Position numbers and translations under genes: made by a program
In this document: positions 1 through 4,587 of the stretch, piece after piece
Position numbering within the stretch: the stretch's first letter is position 1
Layout of the letters: each line of letters begins with the position of its first letter
Source: Ignavibacteriales bacterium
Lineage (GTDB): Bacteria > Bacteroidota > Ignavibacteria > T3Sed10-11
Length of the DNA stretch: 5,622 nucleotides
Direction of reading: 5' to 3'
Assembly: GCA_003560935.1 (NCBI GenBank)
Contig: PWJF01000501.1
Coordinates: 1-5,622, forward strand
The notes under the pieces: generated by a model
Seen by the model: only the letters and a program-made list of their open reading frames with translations
The model's database searches: none
Told to the model about the DNA's origin: nothing

Positions 1-319
1 CAGTTTTCTCGCAAAGGCTGATAAAATTATTCCCCCGCCGAAGGTCGATACGCGGGATGAAGCTTATGTTACAACCGGACGCTATATACTCGATCATTGC
101 GATGTGATTCTTGCCATCTGGGATGGGAAAGAGGCGCAGGGTATGGGTGGCACCGGTGAACTTGTAACCGAAGCTCGGCGACGTAAGTTGCCGGTTGCCT
201 GGGTCCACGCCGGCAATCGTCAACCTGGTACGATAGAACCCATCTCCTTGGGTTCAGAGCAGGGCAAAATTACGTATGAACGATTCCCGTATATTATGTT
301 CTCTGGCTGGATAAAATGA
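1..319 (+). CDS. SLOG-like nucleotide-binding protein, C-terminal part (5' end outside window)
   Basis: The reading frame is open from base 2 to a TGA at 317-319, giving the last 105 residues of a protein whose start lies upstream. Three landmarks fit the C-terminal half of a SLOG/LOG-type Rossmann domain. One is an acidic stretch (DTRDEAYVTTGRYI, fragment residues about 16-29). The next is a strand with CDVILAIWDG (33-42). The third is a glycine loop, GMGGTGELV (47-55), which corresponds to the PGGxGTxxE nucleotide/phosphate loop of LOG-like proteins. A final strand, LPVAWVHAGN, follows. SLOG domains are known as sensors or processors of nucleotide-derived ligands in bacterial signalling and conflict systems. 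The ligand of this one cannot be read from the fragment, and N-terminal domains may exist outside the window. The next gene starts 54 bp downstream on the same strand, so co-transcription is plausible. The domain call is moderately firm; the role is inference. Confidence 0.72.
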   Translation, partial: SFLAKADKIIPPPKVDTRDEAYVTTGRYILDHCDVILAIWDGKEAQGMGGTGELVTEARRRKLPVAWVHAGNRQPGTIEPISLGSEQGKITYERFPYIMFSGWIK

Positions 320-355
320 AACATTTGTAAATATAAAGTTTTGATTTAACACCCG

Positions 356-361
356 GAAGGA
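356..361 (+). promoter_or_regulatory. Ribosome binding site of the RCK/RyR membrane protein
   Basis: GGAAGG (extended GGAAGGA, 356-362) lies about 12 bases before the ATG at 374, slightly farther than usual. No other start codon in frame fits better, and the first membrane segment begins soon after this ATG, so the site supports the chosen start. Confidence 0.5.
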
Positions 362-373
362 AATAATATTCTC

Positions 374-2146
374 ATGCGATGGCTAACTTATATTAAAAAG
401 AAGTGGCGAAAGTATTACTGGAGTGTGGTTGGAATGACAGCATTGTGTTGCGTGGGGTTGGGTTATATAGGATTTGAAAAACACCTTACAGCTATCGGTC
501 AGGAATACTCTTCATGGGATCTTATCTATCGTTCTATTCAACTTTTTGCGCTTGAAGGCGGCGCAGTAACGGGACCTGTCTCATGGGAATTGCAGGTGGC
601 AAGATTATTGGCTCCGGCAACTGCCGCTTATATAGCGGTGAGGGCGCTGAGCCTGATTTTTAGGGAGCAATACAATTTAATCAAAATACGGTTTATTAAA
701 GGTCATGTGGTTATATGCGGACTCGGAAGGAAAGGAATGCTTCTGGCTCAAAAATACCGTCAACTGCAAAATCAAGTTGTTGTTATTGAGCTTGATGAGG
801 AAAACGACTTGCTTGAGCAATGCAGAGGTATCGGTTGTATTGTGTTTATAGGGAATGCAACGGACCGAGAACTACTTCTTAAAGCACGGTGCCATAAAGC
901 CGACTACCTTTTCATCGTGAGCGGCAACGACGGCGTAAATGCAGAGATTGCAGTTCATGCCCGGGAGATGGTCAAAGAGAGAAAAGGCAAAGCGCTAACG
1001 TGTATTGTTCACGTCGTCGATCCACAGCTTTGCAATTTGCTGAAGGAACAGGAATTGGTAGCAGGGAGTAATGATGCTTTCCGGTTAGAGTTTTTCAATA
1101 TCTTTGACAGTGGCGCTCGAATATGGCTGAAACAATACTCTCCTTTCCGAGTGAGAGACGGATCTGCAAAAAGTCATCCCCATCTTCTCATTGTTGGAGC
1201 GGGAAAGATGGGAGAGAATCTGTTAGTCCAAGTTGCAAAAAATTGGAAGACATTGAATCCCAATTTCAAGAAAAAGTTTCCCATTACAATTATTGATAAG
1301 AAAGCACATTTTAAAAAAGAACTTTTTCACTTTTTATATCCCCGGTTAGAACAAATCTGCGATCTTACATATCTTCAAATGGATATCGAATCTCCAGAAT
1401 TTCAGCGAGGCGATTATCTTTTTAAACTCAATAAAAAATGTAATGTATCCAGCATTTTTGTCTGTCTTGACAATGACTCATTTGCGCTTTCTACGGCTAT
1501 GGCTCTCCTTAAGCATGTTAGAAATGAAAGAATACCTATTATAGTAAGAATGACCCGTGATGGCGGCTTGAGTAGACTACTGAAAGATAATAGGAAAGCG
1601 GATGAGATATTTTCAACCATCGAATCTTTCGCTCTTCTTGATCAAACCTGTCAGCCGGATATTATATTTGGGGGTACCCATGAAACCATTGCCCGGGCTA
1701 TTCATGAAGAATATTTGTCTAACAAGAAAGAAATGGGAGAAACCCCAAAAACTAATCCTTCCATTGTGAGCTGGGAGCAATTGCCCGAACACCTAAAAGA
1801 GTCAAATCGCCGCCAGGCTGATCATATCGGCGAAAAACTCAGAAGCATTCAATGTGGAATAGCCCCCCTCAACGACTGGGACGAACAATTGATCAATTTT
1901 GATCAGGAAGAGATCAAGAAGCTGGCAAGAATGGAGCATGAACGATGGCTCTCGGAACGCAAACTCGAAGGTTGGAGATCGGGACAAAAAAACATCGAGA
2001 AAAAAACGACTCCTTCACTCGTACCTTGGGAAGAATTGTCCGAGAAAGACAAAAAATATAATTTGAATGCGGCAAAAAAATTACCTGTTTTCATGGCTAA
2101 AGCTGGACTCAAAATCTTCCGACTGAAAGAAAATAAAATAGAGTAG
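374..2146 (+). CDS. Two-TM membrane protein with tandem RCK/TrkA-N-like domains and C-terminal RyR repeats
   Basis: This 590-residue protein is probably an inner-membrane ligand-gated channel or channel-like sensor. Its layout is: hydrophobic segments at about 15-34 and 73-97, with a re-entrant-like segment between them; a first Rossmann/RCK domain from about 109, with the dinucleotide loop GLGRKG (116-121) and an acidic residue at the end of strand two (IELDEEN, 138-144); a second Rossmann domain from about 269 (GAGKMG, 275-280; IIDKK, 306-310). Two RyR-type repeats follow. The first is divergent (about 436-490, with HEEYLS, VSWEQLPEHLKESNRRQADHI). The second is canonical (about 513-563, with ARMEHERWLSERKLEGW and PSLVPWEELSEKDKKYN). 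RCK domains bind NAD(H), nucleotides or ions and gate transport. RyR repeats are best known from ryanodine receptors but also occur in bacterial TrkA-N proteins. No K+ filter motif (TxGYG) is visible between the membrane segments. The gene lies just downstream of a SLOG-like gene. The domain order is well supported; ion specificity and trigger are unknown. Confidence 0.88.
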   Translation: MRWLTYIKKKWRKYYWSVVGMTALCCVGLGYIGFEKHLTAIGQEYSSWDLIYRSIQLFALEGGAVTGPVSWELQVARLLAPATAAYIAVRALSLIFREQYNLIKIRFIKGHVVICGLGRKGMLLAQKYRQLQNQVVVIELDEENDLLEQCRGIGCIVFIGNATDRELLLKARCHKADYLFIVSGNDGVNAEIAVHAREMVKERKGKALTCIVHVVDPQLCNLLKEQELVAGSNDAFRLEFFNIFDSGARIWLKQYSPFRVRDGSAKSHPHLLIVGAGKMGENLLVQVAKNWKTLNPNFKKKFPITIIDKKAHFKKELFHFLYPRLEQICDLTYLQMDIESPEFQRGDYLFKLNKKCNVSSIFVCLDNDSFALSTAMALLKHVRNERIPIIVRMTRDGGLSRLLKDNRKADEIFSTIESFALLDQTCQPDIIFGGTHETIARAIHEEYLSNKKEMGETPKTNPSIVSWEQLPEHLKESNRRQADHIGEKLRSIQCGIAPLNDWDEQLINFDQEEIKKLARMEHERWLSERKLEGWRSGQKNIEKKTTPSLVPWEELSEKDKKYNLNAAKKLPVFMAKAGLKIFRLKENKIE

Positions 2147-2277
2147 GATCCCAAAAGAGGATCATAAACAAAGAGAACTGCAGTTTGTAATGTAACATTT
2201 GACGTATAAGGTATGGACAGCGGTTGATATATCTATGGATTAAATACCGAAAAAGAATTATTGTTTCAACGCGTGAC

Positions 2278-2300
2278 CCGAATACTCCGGTAGTGTTCGG
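2278..2300. repeat. Inverted repeat / hairpin in the gap before the outer-membrane protein gene
   Basis: CCGAATAC (2278-2285) and GTGTTCGG (2293-2300) can form an 8-bp stem with one G-T pair and a 7-base loop. No T-run follows, so it is not an obvious terminator. It could be a leader structure or the remains of an insertion-sequence end; no transposase is seen nearby. Confidence 0.4.
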
Positions 2301-2320
2301 TAAGTTAGATGGGGCGCTAC

Positions 2321-2334
2321 TATGATGTATCATA
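2321..2334. promoter_or_regulatory. Operator-like dyad TATGAT-GT-ATCATA
   Basis: Two perfect 6-base arms flank a 2-base centre about 60 bp upstream of the beta-barrel gene start. The left arm also resembles a -10 box (TATGAT), so a repressor bound here could block a promoter. No convincing -35 box is visible 16-18 bases upstream. Regulator binding is an inference from symmetry alone. Confidence 0.3.
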
Positions 2335-2340
2335 AGACAA

Positions 2341-2361
2341 GCTCTTGGTTAATCCAAGAGC
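2341..2361. other. Perfect hairpin in the leader of the beta-barrel gene
   Basis: GCTCTTGG (2341-2348) and CCAAGAGC (2354-2361) form a perfect 8-bp stem with the 5-base loop TTAAT. No T-tract follows on either strand, which argues against a standard intrinsic terminator. Lying 33 bp before the start codon, it may be a 5' UTR structure that stabilises mRNA or affects translation, or a DNA binding site. Confidence 0.55.
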
Positions 2362-2383
2362 ATAATATAGAAAGAACACATAT

Positions 2384-2388
2384 AGGAG
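2384..2388 (+). promoter_or_regulatory. Ribosome binding site of the beta-barrel protein gene
   Basis: AGGAG sits 6 bases before the ATG at 2395, an ideal Shine-Dalgarno spacing. It fixes the start directly in front of a signal peptide. Confidence 0.75.
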
Positions 2389-2394
2389 AATACC

Positions 2395-3030
2395 ATGAAA
2401 ACATTTAAAACAAGCTTTATATACGTTGCGTTGATCATTAGTATCTGTCTCCCCTCAAGTTTAGTCGGGCAGGAAACCGAGGAAATACCCTCTCATGAAG
2501 GTTTCTTCTTGCGATTTCTGGCAGGTGGCGGACCTGGTAGTATGATTATTGATGATGTTCTTGGCAGTGAGTTGAGTGCTAAAGCAACAGGTGGTTTGTT
2601 TCATTTCCAGATTGGAGGAGAAATATCTGAGAATCTGGTATTATTCGGCGATTTGGGGGCGTTCACTTTCTCGGGTCCTGAGGTGAGTTATCAAAGAGAA
2701 TCTTTCACGGCGAAAGATACGGAGATAAGTTCCTTCGCTATTGGAGTCGGTCTCACATACTATATAATGCCCAATAACATGTACCTCTCTGGCAGTCTAC
2801 TCATGGCTCAGGGTAAACTCAAAGAGCCGGGTTTTGAGGAAGAGAGTCAATGGGGACCGGGAATTCTACTCTCTATCGGTAAGGAATGGTGGGTCGGGAA
2901 ACAATGGGGGTTGGGTGTAGCCGGATTTTTCGAACTCCACATGTTGGAGAGCAAAGAAGATGCATGGGGCTATAAGACGGACATCAAGAACCAGATTTTA
3001 GGAATTGCCTTTACTGCTACAATGTATTAA
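2395..3030 (+). CDS. Outer-membrane beta-barrel protein (secreted, OMP_b-brl-like)
   Basis: The protein has 211 residues and begins with a Sec signal peptide: basic MKTFK, a hydrophobic core at about 8-22, and a likely cut near LVG|QETEE (residue 25/26). The mature part is rich in Gly, aromatic residues and alternating hydrophobic strands (FFLRFLAGGGPG, FHFQIGGEI, LVLFGDLGAFTF, FAIGVGLTYYIMPNNMYLSGSLLMAQG, WGLGVAGFFELHML). It ends in an aromatic residue (FTATMY), the usual C-terminal signal for barrel assembly. The pattern fits a small barrel of about eight strands. The phrase LTYYIMPNNMYLSGSL resembles a family of uncharacterised outer-membrane proteins. Function is unknown; a structural or surface role is the most that can be said. 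A small membrane protein gene follows after 14 bp, so the two are probably co-transcribed. The leader upstream has a dyad and a hairpin that may control expression. Confidence 0.82.
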   Translation: MKTFKTSFIYVALIISICLPSSLVGQETEEIPSHEGFFLRFLAGGGPGSMIIDDVLGSELSAKATGGLFHFQIGGEISENLVLFGDLGAFTFSGPEVSYQRESFTAKDTEISSFAIGVGLTYYIMPNNMYLSGSLLMAQGKLKEPGFEEESQWGPGILLSIGKEWWVGKQWGLGVAGFFELHMLESKEDAWGYKTDIKNQILGIAFTATMY

Positions 3031-3044
3031 TAAAAGCGGAAATT

Positions 3045-3239
3045 ATGAAAAGCAAACACTTTATTTTATTAGGAATTGTCTTAATCATAGGACAATTTGT
3101 TGTTCGTATAACAGCAGATATGCCGGTAGGAATCTATACAAATCTTGATATGGCATTAGATATATTACTTCTTATTGGATTTTTGTTAATTTTTGTGGGC
3201 ATAGTATATGCGATTGTAACAAAGCTAAATAAAAAGTGA
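3045..3239 (+). CDS. Small hypothetical two-helix membrane protein
   Basis: This 64-residue protein has two hydrophobic segments, about residues 5-23 (HFILLGIVLIIGQFVV) and 37-58 (ALDILLLIGFLLIFVGIVYAIV). A short loop with acidic residues joins them, and the tail is basic (TKLNKK). By the positive-inside rule both ends probably face the cytoplasm. I recognise no family. It starts 14 bp after the beta-barrel gene, with only a weak purine-rich site (GCGGA) before the ATG, so translation may depend on the upstream gene. Its AT content is very high even for this region. The hydrophobic pattern and tight spacing make a real gene likely; the function is unknown. Confidence 0.65.
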   Translation: MKSKHFILLGIVLIIGQFVVRITADMPVGIYTNLDMALDILLLIGFLLIFVGIVYAIVTKLNKK

Positions 3240-3337
3240 GTTTTATAAAAGTGGGAGTTGACGTGTACATCTATCGCTTGCAGGCAGGTGAGTATGCGGA
3301 GAGTATAAGGATGCTGTATTTGAAGTGATATTAAACC

Positions 3338-3370
3338 AAAACCTCAAACAACTCACCGTTCGGGGTTTTT
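3338..3370 (+). terminator. Possible intrinsic terminator after the beta-barrel/small membrane protein unit
   Basis: AAAACCTC (3338-3345) can pair with GGGGTTTT (3362-3369), with one G-T pair and a 16-base loop, ending in a run of five T (3366-3370). The stem is weak and the loop large, so it is less convincing than the hairpin at 3535-3568. Confidence 0.35.
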
Positions 3371-3534
3371 AAAAGAGTTCTATTGCAAGTAGTGTTAAAT
3401 TTAATCTGATTCGACGTAAATCGACCTAAAGCCAACTACGGTCCTCGAAAGGAACGTTACTTTCCGTAATCCAATGGCGTTTTCTGGAAAATTTTTTCCC
3501 CGGAAAAATTCTCCCAATCAAACGGCTAAATTCT

Positions 3535-3568
3535 AAAAAACACAGGCCATATCTTCCTGTGGTTTTTT
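3535..3568. terminator. Intrinsic terminator, probably bidirectional
   Basis: CACAGG (3541-3546) and CCTGTG (3556-3561) form the GC core with a 9-base loop. An A-run precedes the core (3535-3540), and six T follow after one extra G (3563-3568). The flanking A and T runs provide a U-tract in either direction. It separates the beta-barrel unit from the next gene. Confidence 0.75.
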
Positions 3569-3654
3569 ATATCACGGCATTAATGTCATCTTTTTAATCG
3601 TTGGATGAATCGGACAAATTTGGTTTAAAATCCGAGTTAAAATACCATATTAAG

Positions 3655-3674
3655 AAAGGTGAAATAACGGAGTG
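3655..3674 (+). promoter_or_regulatory. Ribosome binding region and GTG start of the orphan 124-residue gene
   Basis: AAAGGTGA (3655-3662) is a partial Shine-Dalgarno about 12 bases before the GTG at 3672, and a second weak GGAG overlaps that GTG. An in-frame TGA at 3660-3662 excludes an earlier start, and no early in-frame ATG follows, so GTG at 3672 is the best start. Confidence 0.5.
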
Positions 3675-4046
3675 ATTGAGACCTTTATAAAATCAGATGG
3701 ATGTCTTAAGCCGACATGGTTCGATATAATTTACCAACCTAAACAAGATTCGAGTTTTCGTCCTACGTGGTACCCCGACAGGGACGAAAACTCGAACTTT
3801 TATAGGTTCGAAATTCACGTAGTTATGCTGAAAAGAGGACGCGGGGAGCTTGTATGGACCATCAGTCGAAGAGAAGATTACGGAGAAATAGATTTGTCGA
3901 TGGATGCGGAAGAGCGGTTAAAGGATTTCTTTGAAATCCCTGAAGATATACATTCCGTGAGGATCCATGCACGTATGGATAAGCAGTCACTGGCGTTCCG
4001 GTATAAAAAGATGATGAAAGTGTTGAAGCGTGGTAGAGCGGACTGA
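3672..4046 (+). CDS. Hypothetical protein, 124 residues, family not recognised
   Basis: This is a soluble-looking protein with a GTG start. The N-terminal third is aromatic and polar (PTWFDIIYQP, RPTWYPDRDENSNFYRF), with two PTW motifs at about 14-16 and 31-33. The middle alternates like beta strands (FEIHVVMLKRG, ELVWTISRRED). The C-terminal third is charged and probably helical (AEERLKDFFEIPEDI), ending in a basic tail (YKKMMKVLKRGRAD). There is no signal peptide, membrane segment or catalytic motif that I can identify. It stands alone between a terminator upstream and a gene-poor gap downstream, which suggests its own promoter. A perfect 15-bp inverted repeat lies inside its 5' coding part and could fold in the mRNA. 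A small cassette-borne or immunity-type protein is possible but not supported by any motif. Confidence 0.68.
   Translation: MIETFIKSDGCLKPTWFDIIYQPKQDSSFRPTWYPDRDENSNFYRFEIHVVMLKRGRGELVWTISRREDYGEIDLSMDAEERLKDFFEIPEDIHSVRIHARMDKQSLAFRYKKMMKVLKRGRAD
3749..3796. repeat. Perfect 15-bp inverted repeat inside a coding region
   Basis: TTCGAGTTTTCGTCC (3749-3763) and its exact reverse complement GGACGAAAACTCGAA (3782-3796) are separated by 18 bases that include the palindrome GGTACC. It spans codons 26-42 of the 124-residue gene. Such a long perfect pair within 50 bp is not expected by chance and would form a very stable mRNA stem-loop or a DNA cruciform. Confidence 0.9.
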
Positions 4047-4050
4047 TTAA

Positions 4051-4155
4051 CTACTTTTTACTCCCGTGCTTTTTCTTCGGTTTCTCTTCGAGTTTATCAC
4101 GAAAATGGTGCCCAACAAATAATCGTACACCAATCTTTCTAAACACCCATCCGCG
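4051..4155 (-). pseudogene. Possible decayed coding remnant, convergent with the orphan gene
   Basis: On the minus strand a frame of 34 codons ends at TAG (4051-4053). It reads protein-like: RGWVFRKIGVRLFVGHHF, then a charged tail LEEKPKKKHGSKK. The same frame continues upstream through one TAA (4156-4158) into MWNQPTCKPVVVGLIE, which begins with an ATG near 4204. A single stop in an otherwise open frame may mark a broken short gene. Alternatively a tiny gene could start at the GTG at 4146, but no proper ribosome site precedes it. The evidence is composition and frame only, so chance is a real alternative. Confidence 0.25.
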
Positions 4156-4294
4156 TTATTCAATGAGTCCCACAACAACTGGCTTACAGGTAGGTTGATT
4201 CCACATACATTGAACTATAGACGACTGGATTACTCGCAAACGACGGTATTATTCAGGATGAAATAGTGTATTTCTGTGAAAAATTTCAACAAAC

Positions 4295-4313
4295 TTATTT
4301 GACAAACAAATAA
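4295..4313. promoter_or_regulatory. Operator-like inverted repeat over the -35 box
   Basis: TTATTTG (4295-4301) and CAAATAA (4307-4313) are perfect complements around a 5-base centre and overlap the TTGACA box of the promoter at 4299. A second dyad, TGAAA-AA-TTTCA (4277-4288), lies just upstream. Position and symmetry suggest repressor or activator sites; the regulator is unknown. Confidence 0.45.
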
Positions 4314-4327
4314 AAAATTGGTATAGT
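4299..4327 (+). promoter_or_regulatory. Strong sigma70-type promoter
   Basis: A perfect -35 box TTGACA (4299-4304) and a near-consensus -10 box TATAGT (4322-4327) are separated by exactly 17 bases. Transcription would start near 4334. No long gene starts directly behind it; instead a terminator follows about 130 bases later. It is the best promoter in the window. Confidence 0.78.
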
Positions 4328-4370
4328 TATTTACAATTTTTCTTATGATTTAACATAGCGAATTACCGCG

Positions 4371-4475
4371 ATGACCGTGGCTCATCCACATGACGTCAGT
4401 GTAACGACCGTCGGAGAGCAGCTCAGCACATTATCTGGAACCGATAGTAAAAATTCGGATAAGCCCGAACACTAA
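4371..4475 (+). CDS. Possible 34-residue small protein or leader peptide
   Basis: An ATG at 4371 opens a 34-codon frame that ends at TAA (4473-4475), inside the 5' arm and loop of the downstream terminator. The product is hydrophilic (MTVAHPHDVS, then VTTVGEQLSTLSG and an acidic, basic tail ending KPEH). It has no membrane segment and resembles nothing I know. No Shine-Dalgarno site precedes the ATG, and an in-frame TAG at 4356-4358 limits upstream extension. A translating ribosome finishing here would melt the terminator stem, as in leader-peptide attenuation. Chance occurrence of a frame this short is quite possible. Confidence 0.28.
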   Translation: MTVAHPHDVSVTTVGEQLSTLSGTDSKNSDKPEH

Positions 4476-4508
4476 ATTTCCATACAGTGTTTGGGTTTTT
4501 TATTTTTT
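4464..4508 (+). terminator. Strong intrinsic terminator before the molybdoenzyme operon
   Basis: CCCGAACACT (4464-4473) pairs with AGTGTTTGGG (4486-4495) in a 10-bp stem with one G-T pair and a 12-base loop. It is followed directly by six T, an A, and six more T. It should end transcription from the promoter at 4299 unless overcome. Confidence 0.88.
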
Positions 4509-4587
4509 GTTGAGCGGGATCCTTGATGTAAATTTCGATGAATATAAATGATTCAAACAAACTTTTTAATCATATATTAGGACTATT

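Larger units (their letters stand above)
3240..3671. other. 432-bp gene-poor gap with coding remnant, palindromes and terminators
   Basis: No full-length gene is visible on either strand. From left to right it contains a short + strand coding-like stretch ending at a TGA near 3328, a weak terminator-like hairpin (3338-3370), overlapping AT-rich palindromes (3486-3510), and a good intrinsic terminator (3535-3568). A minus-strand frame of about 44 codons is open across roughly 3430-3560, but it runs through the terminator and lacks a good start. The mixture looks like decayed or accessory DNA. Confidence 0.5.
4334..4508 (+). ncRNA. Candidate small RNA or attenuated 5' leader of the molybdoenzyme operon
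   Basis: The limits are inferred from the promoter at 4299-4327 and the terminator at 4464-4508, giving a transcript of about 170 nt. Internal pairing is possible at GTGG/CCAC (around 4377-4389), GAG/CTC (around 4415-4423) and CCGA/TCGG (about 4441-4458). I recognise no known riboswitch or housekeeping RNA. CAGTGT occurs in the leader (4397-4402) and again in the 3' arm of the terminator (4485-4490), so the leader copy could compete for the 5' arm and form an antiterminator. The molybdoenzyme gene begins 80 bp past the terminator, so either a stand-alone small RNA or an attenuator fits. A 34-codon ORF lies inside. Confidence 0.5.
4047..4587. other. 541-bp gap with minus-strand remnant and a promoter-leader-terminator unit
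   Basis: No conventional gene fills this gap. The left part (4051-4210) has a minus-strand frame with protein-like content interrupted by a stop codon. The stretch at about 4210-4270 shows nothing that I recognise. The right part holds the promoter at 4299-4327, a leader or small RNA, and the terminator at 4464-4508. Between 4509 and 4587 the DNA is AT-rich. TATAAA at 4543-4548 could be a -10 box for the molybdoenzyme operon, but the nearest -35-like TTGATG (4523-4528) is only 14 bases away. Confidence 0.55.

Noticed and set aside
1414..1620. Minus-strand open frame of 68 codons inside the RCK/RyR gene
   Set aside because: It lies wholly within a well-supported gene with clear domains, has no ribosome site and no family resemblance; it is an antisense shadow.
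2147..2163. GATCC/GGATC hairpin right after the RCK/RyR stop codon as a terminator
   Set aside because: The stem is only 5 bp and no T-run follows.
2199..2231. TTGACG with TGATAT/TATATC as a promoter before the beta-barrel gene
   Set aside because: Spacing between the boxes is 20 bases or more, outside the normal range.
1903..2333. Minus-strand open frames across the end of the RCK/RyR gene and the following gap
   Set aside because: They overlap conserved RyR coding sequence, show no recognisable motif and lack credible starts.
3430..3572. Minus-strand frame of about 44 codons (contains IGRIFPGKKFSRKRHW)
   Set aside because: It runs through a good terminator hairpin, has no proper start or ribosome site, and I recognise no family; probably chance.
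4105..4200. GCCCAAC near 4107 as one half of an integron attC site
   Set aside because: No matching GTTRRRY core with the right complementarity is found at an attC distance, so a cassette recombination site is not supported.
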